46,656 nucleotides of DNA, taken from NCBI GenBank assembly GCA_036841525.1, contig DAITVZ010000037.1, positions 1 to 46,656 of the forward strand, in the 5' to 3' direction. Below are positions 5,632 through 13,650 of this stretch, in pieces; position 1 is the stretch's first letter, and every line of letters starts with the position of its first letter. Under the pieces are notes generated by a model. That model was not told the origin of the DNA. It ran no database searches and saw only the letters and a program-made list of their open reading frames with translations. The position numbers were made by a program, and so were the translations under genes. The DNA comes from JAAYEA01 sp012689325 (GTDB lineage Bacteria > Chloroflexota > Anaerolineae > JAAYEA01).

Positions 5632-8124
5632 ATGAAAGCTGTCGTGATGGCAGGAGGAGCCGGATCGCGGTTGCGCCCGCTTACCATCGGTCGGCCAAAG
5701 CCAATGGTGCCTTTGGTGAACAAGCCGGTGATGGGCCACGCCCTGGATCTGCTGAAGAAGCACGGCATCACCGAGGTGGTGGTGACGGTGCAGTACCTGG
5801 CGGAGCGCATCCAGGAGTATTTCGGCGACGGAGCCAGCCTGGGCATGAAGATCCACTATGCCCTGGAGGAGGTCCCCTTGGGCACCGCGGGCAGCGTCAA
5901 AAACGCGGCCCAATACCTGGACGATACCTTTGTCGTCATCAGCGGCGACGCCCTCACCGATTTCGACCTCACCAAGATTATCACGTACCACCAGGAGAAA
6001 AAGGCCCTCGCCACCATCACCCTTTATCATGTCCCCAACCCGCTGGAATACGGCGTCATCATCACCGACGAGAGCGGGCGCATCAAGCAGTTTCTGGAAA
6101 AGCCCAGTTGGGGCGAGGTCATCTCGGATACGGTGAACACGGGCATCTATGTGCTCGAGCCCCAGATCCTCGACTATTTCGAGCCGAATGTCTCGTTCGA
6201 TTTCAGCAAGGACCTGTTCCCCATCCTGCTCGCCAAGGGCGACCCCATGTATGGCTTTGTGGCGGAGGGGTATTGGTGCGATGTGGGGAACCTGCAAGAG
6301 TACATGCGCGCCAGCCAGGACCTGCTGGAGGACCGCCTGCAGCTCGATCCCTTGGGCACGCGCCTGCGCGCCGGCGTGTGGGCCGATGGCGAGGCCGACA
6401 TCGCGCCCGATGCGCAGCTCTATGGCCCCATCTTTTTGGGCAAGGGCGTTCAGATCAAGAGCCGGGCCATCGTGCGCGGGCCCACGGTCATCCGCGACTA
6501 TAGCATGATCGGCGAGCGGGCCTATGTGGACCGCAGCATCATCTGGCGGAACGCCTATATCGGCGAGGCGGTGGAGCTGCGCGGCGCCATCATCGGGCGG
6601 CAGTGCAGCGTCAAGGCGCGCGCCGTGGTATTCGAGGGCGCGGTGCTGGGCGATGGCGTCACCGTCGGCGAGGACGCGGTGATCCACCCCAACGTCAAGA
6701 TCTGGCCGGAAAAGGCCGTGGAGACCGGCGCCACGGTCAAGGCCAGCGTCATCTGGGGCGCGCAGGCCAGCCGCAGCCTCTTTGGCCGCTACGGCGTCAC
6801 CGGCCTGGTGAACGTGGACATCACCCCCGAGTTCGCCGCCAAGCTGGGCGCGGCCTTTGCCGCCTCGCTCCCCGTCGGCTCCACCGTGACCATCAACCGC
6901 GACCAGGACCGCAGCTCGCGGATGCTCAAGCGCGGCATCATCGGCGGCCTGCCCTCGGCGGGCGTCAACGTGGCCGACCTGCGGCAGGTACCCATCCCCG
7001 TGGCCCGCTACTTTACCCGCGTCAGCGAGGCGGTGGGCGGCGTGCACGTGCGCATCTCGCCCTACGACCGCCAGACCATCGACATCCGCTTCATGGACCG
7101 CAAGGGCATGAACCTCAACAAGAACGCCGAACGGGATATCGAGCGGATCTTTTTCCGCGAGGACTTTCGGCGCGTCTATCTGGACGAGATCGGGCTGATC
7201 GACTATCCCGCCCAGGTGGTGGAGCGCTACAGCAGCGACTTTACGGCCGCGCTGAACGCGGCGGCGATCCGCCAGGCCAAGTTCAACCTGGTGGTGGATT
7301 ACGCCTCCGCGCCCGCTTCCCAAGTCCTGCCCAAGATCCTCAGCGACCTCAAGTGCAACGAGATCCCGCTGAACGCCAACCTGGACGACAGCAAGATCTC
7401 CATCTCGTCCGAGGAGCTGCAGCGCCATATCCAGCAACTGGCGATCATCTGCACCTCGCTCAAGGCCTCCATGGGCGTGCGCCTGGATGTGGGCGGCGAG
7501 CGGATCTACCTGGTGGATGACGCGGGCCAGGTGCTGCGGGGCACCACGGCGCTGGCGGCCATGGCGGTGATGGCCCTGCGCGCCAACGGCGGCGGGACCA
7601 TCGCCGTTCCCGTCACCCAGCCCACGATGTTCGAGCGGCTCGCGGAGCAATACGGCGGGCGCGTCCTGCGCACCAAGGCCGACCTGTATAACCTGATGAG
7701 CGCCTCCACCAAGGAGGGCGTCATCCTGGCCGGCGACGGCGGCGGCAACTTTATCCTGCCCCAGTTCCAGCCGGCGGTGGATGGCCTGATGGCGACGGCC
7801 AAGCTGCTGGAATACCTGGCCACCCAAAAGACCAAGCTCTCCGAGGTCGTCGCCGGGCTGCCGCCCTACTATGTGACCTCGCGGCAGGTCTCTTGCGAGT
7901 GGGAGAACAAGGGCACGGTGATGCGCCTGCTGAACCAGCAGTTCCAGGAGCAAAAGATCGAGCGCACCGATGGCCTCAAGATCTATCTGGGCGACGAGTG
8001 GGTGCTGGTCCTGCCGGACCCCGACCGCCCGGTCTTTCACGTGTTTGCGGAGGGCTCCTCGCCCAGCTCGGCCGAGTCCCTGGCCGCCAAGTACGTCCGC
8101 ATCGTGGAAAGCCTGCAACACTAA
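5632..8124 (+). CDS. Mannose-1-phosphate guanylyltransferase / phosphomannomutase-like fusion
   Basis: The 830-aa protein starts with a nucleotidyltransferase domain (residues 1-235; GGAGSRLRPLT, then RPKPMVPLVNKPV). Left-handed beta-helix hexapeptide repeats follow at about 250-380, and then a phosphohexomutase-like region to the end. It should make GDP-mannose or a related sugar nucleotide for glycan synthesis. The mutase half lacks the usual TASHNP catalytic serine loop and has HVRISPYDRQT instead, so mutase activity is doubtful. Such fusions occur in several phyla. ATG 5632 is preferred over an earlier in-frame ATG because GGTGGAGG lies about 12 nt upstream. It leads a transcript with the Lgt-like and NAD synthetase genes, although a strong hairpin separates them. 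Confidence 0.85.
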   Translation: MKAVVMAGGAGSRLRPLTIGRPKPMVPLVNKPVMGHALDLLKKHGITEVVVTVQYLAERIQEYFGDGASLGMKIHYALEEVPLGTAGSVKNAAQYLDDTFVVISGDALTDFDLTKIITYHQEKKALATITLYHVPNPLEYGVIITDESGRIKQFLEKPSWGEVISDTVNTGIYVLEPQILDYFEPNVSFDFSKDLFPILLAKGDPMYGFVAEGYWCDVGNLQEYMRASQDLLEDRLQLDPLGTRLRAGVWADGEADIAPDAQLYGPIFLGKGVQIKSRAIVRGPTVIRDYSMIGERAYVDRSIIWRNAYIGEAVELRGAIIGRQCSVKARAVVFEGAVLGDGVTVGEDAVIHPNVKIWPEKAVETGATVKASVIWGAQASRSLFGRYGVTGLVNVDITPEFAAKLGAAFAASLPVGSTVTINRDQDRSSRMLKRGIIGGLPSAGVNVADLRQVPIPVARYFTRVSEAVGGVHVRISPYDRQTIDIRFMDRKGMNLNKNAERDIERIFFREDFRRVYLDEIGLIDYPAQVVERYSSDFTAALNAAAIRQAKFNLVVDYASAPASQVLPKILSDLKCNEIPLNANLDDSKISISSEELQRHIQQLAIICTSLKASMGVRLDVGGERIYLVDDAGQVLRGTTALAAMAVMALRANGGGTIAVPVTQPTMFERLAEQYGGRVLRTKADLYNLMSASTKEGVILAGDGGGNFILPQFQPAVDGLMATAKLLEYLATQKTKLSEVVAGLPPYYVTSRQVSCEWENKGTVMRLLNQQFQEQKIERTDGLKIYLGDEWVLVLPDPDRPVFHVFAEGSSPSSAESLAAKYVRIVESLQH

Positions 8125-8133
8125 CTCAAAGCG

Positions 8134-8162
8134 GGCCTGCGCGCCCATTGGGCGCGCAGGCC
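8134..8162 (+). other. Strong 13-bp hairpin between genes
   Basis: GGCCTGCGCGCCC pairs perfectly with GGGCGCGCAGGCC across an ATT loop, 9 nt after the fusion gene. There is no T-run, so it may attenuate transcription or protect the 3' end rather than terminate fully. Confidence 0.6.
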
Positions 8163-8185
8163 TCGCTCAGAAAGCCCTTGGCCCG

Positions 8186-8965
8186 ATGCATCCCATCCTG
8201 TTCAGGATCGGCTCCGTCCCGTTCTACACCTATACCGCCGCGATCTATATCGGCGCGCTGGGCGCCCTCGGGCTGATGCTTGGGCAGGCGCCCAAGCGCG
8301 GCCTGTCGCCGCAGAGCGTGCTGGGAGCCTACCTCTGGGCGCTGGCGGGGGCGATCCTGGCGGGCCGAATCGCGCACGTGGCGCTGAATTGGGCCGCCTA
8401 CAGCGCCCAACCCGCCGCCATCTGGCGGTCCTGGGGCGAGGGGCTCTCCTGGCCTGGCGCGCTGCTCGGCGGGCTGGCCGGGCTGGCGGCCTATGCCGCC
8501 CGGCGCGGGGAGCGCTTTTGGGCGCTGGCCGACCTGGGGGCGCTGGGGTTGGCCCTGGCGCTGGTCTGGGGCTGGCTGGGCGCGCTGATGCACGGCGCGG
8601 ACTATGGCCGCGCGGCGTATGCGGGGTGGGCCTGGGAGCTCCCCGACCTGCATGGCATCGTCTTGCCGCGCTTCCCGACCCAAGCGGTGGCCCTGGCCGC
8701 CAGCGCGGGAATCCTCGGCGCGCTCTGGGCGGCGCGGGGGCGGCTGCGGCCCGGCGGGTCGCTGGCGCTGTTCCTGGCGCTCCATGGCCTCGCCCTGGCG
8801 GCGTTGCAGCCGACCCGCGGCGACGCCAGCGCGGCGGGCCCGGCGCAGGCGCTTTACCTGGCCGAGGCGGGCGCGGCGCTCGTCATCTGGTTTGCGGCCC
8901 GAGTGACCCACGCGAGGCGCCCCGGCCTCGCTGAAGGCGAATACCCTCTATCGGAAGGATCGTGA
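8186..8965 (+). CDS. Lgt-like multi-pass membrane protein, catalytic residues missing
   Basis: The 259-aa protein has about seven hydrophobic helices and the overall order of prolipoprotein diacylglyceryl transferase: an N-terminal MHPILFRIGSVPFYTYT, then GRIAHVALNW, then a GLSWPGALLGGLAGL segment, and HGADYGRA with PRFPTQ near residue 170. In true Lgt the third segment carries HGG with an essential His and the next carries GRxGNxxNG with an essential Arg. Here these read PGALLGG and WGWLGALMHG. It may be a divergent enzyme with another acyl-transfer role, or inactive. The ATG at 8186 follows the hairpin; its stop overlaps the region just before the NAD synthetase start. Confidence 0.7.
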   Translation: MHPILFRIGSVPFYTYTAAIYIGALGALGLMLGQAPKRGLSPQSVLGAYLWALAGAILAGRIAHVALNWAAYSAQPAAIWRSWGEGLSWPGALLGGLAGLAAYAARRGERFWALADLGALGLALALVWGWLGALMHGADYGRAAYAGWAWELPDLHGIVLPRFPTQAVALAASAGILGALWAARGRLRPGGSLALFLALHGLALAALQPTRGDASAAGPAQALYLAEAGAALVIWFAARVTHARRPGLAEGEYPLSEGS

Positions 8966-8970
8966 GCGCC

Positions 8971-9750
8971 ATGTCCATTCTAGAACAGCTTGCCATCGAC
9001 ACCGCCGTGGTGCGGGAGGCGATCGTCCGCTTTATCCACGACGAGGTCACCCAATCCGGCCATCGCCGCGCGCTGCTGGGCCTCTCCGGCGGCATCGATT
9101 CGGCGCTGGCCGCCTATCTCGCCGTTGAGGCGCTGGGCCGGGAGAACGTGCTGGCCCTGCTGATGCCCTACCGCAGCAGCAACCCCTCCAGCGAGGCCGA
9201 CGCGCGCCTGGTGCTCGACGAGCTGGGCATCCCCCACCGCCTGTGCCCCATCACCCCCATGGTGGACGCCTTTATCGCGCTCGACCCGGGCATGGACGCG
9301 CGCCGCCAGGGCAACCTGATGTCCCGCTGCCGGATGGTCATCTCCTATGACCAGTCCGTCCCCTTTGGCGGGCTGGTGCTGGGCACCAGCAACAAGTCCG
9401 AGATCCTGCTGGGCTACTTCACCCTCTATGGCGATAGCGCCGCCGCCCTCCGCCCCCTGGCCAACCTCTACAAGTGCCAGCTTCGGCAGCTTGCCCGCGC
9501 CGTGGGTGTGCCGGAGCGCATCGTCGCCAAGGCCCCCTCCGCCGACCTCTGGGAGGACCAGACCGACGAGGGCGAGCTCGGCTTTACCTACGACGAGGCC
9601 GACCAGATCCTCTTTCTGCACGTGGACCGGGGCTATGACGAGGGCCGCATCGTGGCCGCCGGCTTTGCCCCCGAGCTGGTGCAACGGGTGTTGCGGCGGC
9701 TGCGGGTGAGCGCCTTCAAGCGGGCGGAGCCGCCCTGCGCCATCTGGTAG
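8971..9750 (+). CDS. nadE: NAD(+) synthetase, ammonia-dependent type
   Basis: The 259-aa single-domain protein carries the ATP-pyrophosphatase loop LSGGIDS (SGGIDS at about residues 39-44). It also has LGTSNKSEILLGYFTLYGD and APSADLWEDQTDEGELGFTY split across the active site, all standard for NadE. It has no N-terminal nitrilase domain, so it should use ammonia directly to convert deamido-NAD to NAD. ATG 8971 is chosen over GTG 8962 because GGAAGGA at 8953-8959 sits too close to the GTG. The gene starts six nt after the Lgt-like stop and ends before a strong terminator. Confidence 0.9.
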   Translation: MSILEQLAIDTAVVREAIVRFIHDEVTQSGHRRALLGLSGGIDSALAAYLAVEALGRENVLALLMPYRSSNPSSEADARLVLDELGIPHRLCPITPMVDAFIALDPGMDARRQGNLMSRCRMVISYDQSVPFGGLVLGTSNKSEILLGYFTLYGDSAAALRPLANLYKCQLRQLARAVGVPERIVAKAPSADLWEDQTDEGELGFTYDEADQILFLHVDRGYDEGRIVAAGFAPELVQRVLRRLRVSAFKRAEPPCAIW

Positions 9751-9774
9751 CGCCGCATTGCCCGATCGGCGCGA

Positions 9775-9809
9775 AAACGGGGAGCCATCGGTGGCTCCCC
9801 GTTTCTTTT
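9775..9809 (+). terminator. Intrinsic terminator after nadE
   Basis: AAACGGGGAGCCA pairs with TGGCTCCCCGTTT across a TCGG loop and is followed by CTTTT. The convergent OsmC-like gene ends 22 nt further on. Confidence 0.9.
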
Positions 9810-9831
9810 GGTGGCCGATGGGCGGGGCGCG

Positions 9832-10257
9832 CTAAGCCGCTCCGGCCTCCTCGGCCAACGTAAAGTCAAAGCTGATCGGCCCGCTCAGCAGCTTGTGCAC
9901 CTCGCAGCGCCGCGCCGCGTTAAAGAGGATGGTGCGCTCCCGCTTGTCCAGTCCCGGCCCCAGGTCGACCCGGCTGACAAAGTGGCTGCGCATCTCGCCG
10001 TGGTCCTCCTCCACGCGCGGCTCGACGTGGACCTCGAGCTTGGCGACTTTGATCTGCTTGTGTTCGGCGACCGCCGACATGGTGAGGACCATTCAGGAGG
10101 CCAGGCTGGCCGCCACCAGCTCGATGGGGCAGAACTTGGCCCCTTCCTGCCCGGTGTTGGCGCGTTGGTCCACCACAAAGCTCCGCTCCGTCGCCGTCAC
10201 CTCGGCGCGCTGGTCGCCCAGGTAACGCGCCTGCACCGCGCTGACGCGAATCTCCAT
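9832..10257 (-). CDS. OsmC-like selenoprotein (Sec at the peroxidatic Cys)
   Basis: From ATG 10257, through TGA at 10095-10093, the frame encodes 141 aa. The first half has FCPIELVAASLAS, where OsmC/Ohr proteins place the first catalytic Cys (normally ALAGC or ALASC). Here it is U55, followed by MVLTMSAVAEHKQI, which matches the family helix after that Cys. The second conserved Cys is kept in ARRCEVHKLLSG. OsmC/Ohr enzymes reduce organic hydroperoxides, often with dihydrolipoyl proteins as reductant. The next gene upstream is a lipoate-protein ligase, one base away and co-transcribed, which fits that chemistry. A GGUC-loop hairpin follows the UGA. A start at the ATG after the UGA would lose half of the fold. 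Confidence 0.8.
10061..10079 (-). promoter_or_regulatory. Bacterial SECIS element in the OsmC-like gene
   Basis: On the minus strand CGGC (10076-10073) pairs with GCCG (10068-10065), and TGT pairs with ACA past one bulged A. The apical loop is GGTC at 10072-10069, starting 20 nt after the UGA. Loop sequence and distance agree with the element in the thioredoxin-like gene. Confidence 0.75.
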
Positions 10258-10258
10258 G

Positions 10259-11299
10259 CTAGGCCACCAGCACCTTGGCCAGGTCGGCGGGGGTCAGCCC
10301 GGGCGAATCGATCCGGTTGGCCGCGTAAAAGGCGTCGATGGCCGCCTCGGCCTGCTCCAGCGCCACGCCCTCCAGCGCCGCCTCCAGCTCGCCCAGCTTG
10401 TCCGCCGGATAGATAAAGAAATCGCCCGAGAGCGACACCGAGCCTAGCTTATTCTCCTTGACCACGAACAGCGCGCGGATCAGCCCGCCCGGCGCCTTGA
10501 ACATGCGCTGGCGCACCTCGGTGCCCGCCGCGATCTTGACGGCGCGCTCGGCCTGGCGGCGGCCCCGCTTGTAGAGCCATTCGTCGGTGGAGAACTGGGC
10601 CCAGAGCTCGTCGCGCTTGGCCTGCACGCCCTCCGGCAGCGCCGATGGCTCCAGCGGGCCCAGCACCTTGGCGAACTCGCTCGCCAGCAGCGCCGACATC
10701 TCCTCCCACGTCGGGACCGCGCCCAGCTCGCGCTTGATGGTGGAGAGGTTCTCCGTCATGCTCTTGAAGACCTTGTCCCGGTACTTTTCGTCCGGCACGC
10801 GCAGGATGCGGGTCATCATCTCGTAATTGAAGTCGGCGATGAGGTTGCCCACCAAGATCACGTGGCCGGCGATCTCGGCCGCGCCGGTGCCCGAGATCTT
10901 GCGCCCTTGCGTGGTGATCACGTCGTTCACGGGTTTATAGCGGCAGTCGATGCCCATCGCCTTGTAGGTCTGCACCACCGGCTCCAAGAGTTGCTGGTAA
11001 AAGCGCTCCTTGGTCTGCGCCGCCAGGGGATGCTCGCGCGGCAGGATGAGCTGGAAAAAGAGCTGCTGGCCGTCCAAGTAGACCGCGCCGCCGCCCACCT
11101 CCCGGCGAAAGATGGGGATGTGATGCTCCCGGCAATAGGCCACATCCACCTCTTGCTCCACGTCCTGGTGGTAGCCGATGCAAAAGTAGGGTGTGGAGGG
11201 CCGGAGCAGGATCAGGCCGTGGTGGCCCAGCCGCGGCAAGGTGTGGTAGATCAACTGCGAATCTTGCCACGAGACGGCGCCCAAGTCGTACAGCTTCAT
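10259..11299 (-). CDS. lplA: Lipoate-protein ligase A
   Basis: The 346-aa protein has the LplA/BPL catalytic domain. FRREVGGGAVYLDGQQLFF is the RRxxGGGxVxHD-type lipoate-binding loop, and NDVITTQGRKISGTGAA carries the lipoyl-AMP-binding Lys. A C-terminal accessory domain starts near residue 260. It attaches free lipoate to E2 or glycine-cleavage H proteins. The ATG at 11299 follows AGGGAGG. A near-consensus promoter lies upstream, and the gene is followed after one base by the OsmC-like selenoprotein, so the pair forms an operon linking lipoyl groups with peroxide reduction. Confidence 0.9.
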   Translation of the reverse strand: MKLYDLGAVSWQDSQLIYHTLPRLGHHGLILLRPSTPYFCIGYHQDVEQEVDVAYCREHHIPIFRREVGGGAVYLDGQQLFFQLILPREHPLAAQTKERFYQQLLEPVVQTYKAMGIDCRYKPVNDVITTQGRKISGTGAAEIAGHVILVGNLIADFNYEMMTRILRVPDEKYRDKVFKSMTENLSTIKRELGAVPTWEEMSALLASEFAKVLGPLEPSALPEGVQAKRDELWAQFSTDEWLYKRGRRQAERAVKIAAGTEVRQRMFKAPGGLIRALFVVKENKLGSVSLSGDFFIYPADKLGELEAALEGVALEQAEAAIDAFYAANRIDSPGLTPADLAKVLVA

Positions 11300-11329
11300 G
11301 CAGACCTCCCTTTTTATGCGATGGCGGAT

Positions 11330-11357
11330 ATTATAGGCGGGCGGCCCGCGGTGTCAA
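11330..11357 (-). promoter_or_regulatory. Consensus promoter of lplA-osmC
   Basis: On the minus strand TTGACA (11357-11352) and TATAAT (11335-11330) are perfect boxes with a 16-bp spacer, about 30 nt before the lplA ATG. The -35 box lies five bp outside the end of the inverted-repeat element at 11363. Confidence 0.85.
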
Positions 11358-11362
11358 TTGGG

Positions 11363-11581
11363 AGGGCTTGTGCCAAGTCGCTCGGCGATCAATGCGGCAT
11401 GGAATGCCGACGCCGAGCTAAGGCGGCATGGAATGCCGGGGCTGCGCGTGATGGAATCAGGCTTCGTTCCGTGCCGCTGAGTCTCCAGAAGCCCGATTTC
11501 ATCGGGCGCGGTGGTGTAGCACGGCGATTGATCGCCGTGCGGACGGCACGCCAAGCCGACTGCCGACTCGGCACAAGCCCT
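11363..11581. mobile_element. MITE-like inverted-repeat element, copy 2
   Basis: The ends AGGGCTTGTGCCAAGTCG (11363-11380) and the complement at 11564-11581 match at 17 of 18 positions, and they match the ends of copy 1. Inside are two GGCAT-GGA-ATGCC hairpins like those of copy 1, GCCCGAT-TTC-ATCGGGC, and a palindrome GCACGGCGAT/ATCGCCGTGC. No open reading frame fits. The left end adjoins the lplA promoter; the right end reaches the stop region of the glycosyltransferase gene. Confidence 0.75.
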
Positions 11582-11584
11582 GCG

Positions 11585-12715
11585 TCAACTGGCCAGCAGG
11601 CTTGCATACAGCGCCATGGTCTGCTCGGCGGCGGTGGCCCAGGAAAAGCGCGCCGCCTGCGCCAGGCCCCTGTGGCTCATCTCGTCGCGCAGCGCGCGGT
11701 CCTGCGCCACCGCCGCGATGGCCTCGGCCAGCTCGTCCGCGCGGCAGGGGTCAAAGTAGCGCGCCGCGTCGCCGCCCAGCTCGGGCAGGCTGGAGGCGTT
11801 GCTGCTGACCACCGGCGTCCCGCAGGCCATCGCCTCGAGGATCGGCAGGCCAAAGCCCTCATAGACCGAGGCCATCACCAGCGCCTCCGCGCCGCCATAG
11901 ACGGCGGGGAGGTCGGCGTCGGGCACATAGCCGGGCAGCCGCACCGCCGCGCGGGCCGGCGAGCCCTCCAACTGGGCCAGGAACCCCTCGTAGAGCCACC
12001 CCTTGCTCCCCACGATCACCCAGCCGACCTCCACGCCCCGGGCGCGCACCTGCTCCAGCGCCTGCAGCACCCGCGGCAGGTTCTTGCGCGGCTCGATGGT
12101 CCCCACGGAAAGGAGGTAGCGCTCCGGCAGCCCGTATCGCGCGCGGGCCCGGCTCACTGCCTCCGGCGTGGACGGGGCAAAACCCGGCGCGGCGGCCTCA
12201 TAGATCACGTGGATCTTGTCCGCGGGGACGCGGTAGTGCCGGATCACGTCCCGCTTGGTGGCCTCCGAGATGGTGATGATCGCCCCGGCGCGGCGCACAA
12301 AGAGGGGCATGGCGGCGTTGAGGTACCAATAGTTGAGCCGCTTGTGGTGCTGCGGAAAGAGCCTGTAGATCAGGTCGTGGACCGTCAGCACGGTGGGGCA
12401 GCCAGGCAGCGGCATGAGCAGGTGCTCGGTGGCGTGGTAAAGCGTGGCATCGGGCACAAGCCGCCGGAAGGAGAGCCCGGCCAATTGCCCGAGCCAGACG
12501 GCCATGCGCCAGGGCTTGTACCCGGCGCGCACCGTCCGCTGCGGGAGGTGCGCCAGCCCTGGCGGCGCCTGCGCGTCGCCGCCGCGGTTGTAAAAGAGGG
12601 CGATCCGGCCGGGGTAGCGCTGGTCCAGCGCCTGCGCCAGCGTGCCGGCGTAGCGTCCCAGCCCCGCGCGGCTGTGCGCCGCCGCCGAAACGTCCACATA
12701 GATGGTCATCGTCAT
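11585..12715 (-). CDS. GT4-family glycosyltransferase
   Basis: The 376-aa protein has a GT-B fold. The N-terminal half starts IYVDVSAAAHSRAGLGRYA, a variant of the acceptor-side glycine loop. The C-terminal half has LSVGTIEPRKNL and SVYEGFGLPILEAMACGTPVV with the donor-binding EGFGLPxLE motif of GT4 enzymes. It probably adds mannose or another hexose to an envelope glycan, but the substrate cannot be inferred. ATG 12715 overlaps the stop of the YccF-like gene (ATGA), which indicates translational coupling; a longer open frame upstream is a shadow of that gene. Confidence 0.85.
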   Translation of the reverse strand: MTMTIYVDVSAAAHSRAGLGRYAGTLAQALDQRYPGRIALFYNRGGDAQAPPGLAHLPQRTVRAGYKPWRMAVWLGQLAGLSFRRLVPDATLYHATEHLLMPLPGCPTVLTVHDLIYRLFPQHHKRLNYWYLNAAMPLFVRRAGAIITISEATKRDVIRHYRVPADKIHVIYEAAAPGFAPSTPEAVSRARARYGLPERYLLSVGTIEPRKNLPRVLQALEQVRARGVEVGWVIVGSKGWLYEGFLAQLEGSPARAAVRLPGYVPDADLPAVYGGAEALVMASVYEGFGLPILEAMACGTPVVSSNASSLPELGGDAARYFDPCRADELAEAIAAVAQDRALRDEMSHRGLAQAARFSWATAAEQTMALYASLLAS

Positions 12716-13095
12716 TCGGTCCTTTGCAGGTTGGCGATGGTGGGCAAAAAGCTGAGCATCACCAGCGCCAGCGGCAGCCCCAGCAAGGTGATGCAGGCCA
12801 GCCAGGCCAGCGCCGCCCAGAGCAGGCTCAGCCACCAGCCCAGCCCCACGGCGTACAGCGCCCGCCAGCGCCAGTCGGCTTGCCCCGCCGTCGGGGTCAG
12901 GGAGATGGTGGGCGCGCGCGCGGGCTTGTGGCCCCCCAAGAGCAGCGCCTGCGGCAGCCGGTTGATCATCCGCGTGCCAGCGGCGAGCCCCGGCGGCGTC
13001 AGCATCGCCAGCCATACGCCCAGGATCCAGGCCGCGCTGGCCCACCACCCAACGAGGACGAAATAGGCCAACCGGACGGCAGGAGTGTATGTCAT
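12712..13095 (-). CDS. YccF-like inner membrane protein
   Basis: A 127-aa protein with two similar hydrophobic repeats, VGWWASAAWILGVWLAMLT and LGWWLSLLWAALAWLACIT, each with the GWW start and short Pro-containing turn seen in YccF (DUF307) proteins. Four membrane helices are expected. Its role is unknown. It lies 12 nt after the zinc-ribbon membrane protein gene and overlaps the glycosyltransferase by four nt. Confidence 0.65.
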   Translation of the reverse strand: MTYTPAVRLAYFVLVGWWASAAWILGVWLAMLTPPGLAAGTRMINRLPQALLLGGHKPARAPTISLTPTAGQADWRWRALYAVGLGWWLSLLWAALAWLACITLLGLPLALVMLSFLPTIANLQRTE

Positions 13096-13107
13096 CTCAG
13101 CCGGGCG

Positions 13108-13629
13108 CTACAAAAAGAGCTCGGACCCGCAATAGGGGCACTTCACCAGCCCCTTGCCTGCCAGCTCGCGCTGTCCCCCGCAATGCGGGCAGCGCGTGGT
13201 GCGCATCTCGGAGGCCTGCTTGGCGTAGAGCACGCCCTCGCCCCAGTTGATATAGCCGGTAAAGAGCCCCTTGCCCACCAGGTCATAGATGTAGGCCTTG
13301 ATGGTCTCTAGCGGCACGTCCAGCTCCACGGCGGCGTCGGCGACCACCACCTTGCCCTGGGTCTGGACCATGTTCAGCAGCTTTTTCTCCTTGGCGACCT
13401 CGGCCATCAGCTTGCTTTCCGCCTGCCCGTGGACGATCAGATAGATGCCCACGGCCAAGAGCGGCAGGCTGACAAAGACGACGGCCAGGGTCAGCCCCAG
13501 CGCATAGCCGGAGAGGCGCAGCCCGCTATCCTCCAGCAGGCTGGGCAGCATGCACAGCGCCGCGCCCAAGGCGATCAGCAGCCCCACCGCGATCAGGATG
13601 ATGCCTATGGTCTTGCTTTGCCCCCACAT
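13108..13629 (-). CDS. Two-TM membrane protein with helical domain and C-terminal zinc ribbon
   Basis: The 173-aa protein has two membrane helices (about residues 8-28 and 42-66). A charged helix and a winged-helix-like segment (about 70-130, VADAAVELDVPLETIKAYIYDLVGKG) follow. The C-terminal zinc ribbon has CPHC and CPYC. The middle part resembles the PCI/winged-helix module often fused to zinc ribbons in bacterial membrane proteins, but this is a judgement by eye. No function is known. It is probably transcribed with the upstream oxidoreductase and the downstream YccF-like gene. Confidence 0.7.
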   Translation of the reverse strand: MWGQSKTIGIILIAVGLLIALGAALCMLPSLLEDSGLRLSGYALGLTLAVVFVSLPLLAVGIYLIVHGQAESKLMAEVAKEKKLLNMVQTQGKVVVADAAVELDVPLETIKAYIYDLVGKGLFTGYINWGEGVLYAKQASEMRTTRCPHCGGQRELAGKGLVKCPYCGSELFL

Positions 13630-13650
13630 GGAACGATCCTCCTTTTGCCC

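Noticed and set aside
5608..8148. 846-codon open frame on the minus strand
   Set aside because: It is a shadow of the sugar nucleotide fusion gene: the translation is low in complexity (His/Gln/Arg/Gly-rich) with no motif, while the plus strand encodes clear domains.
9832..10092. Short OsmC fragment starting after the UGA as an independent gene
   Set aside because: It has no ribosome site, and it would lack the first strands and catalytic position of the fold; the upstream half is in the same frame and family.
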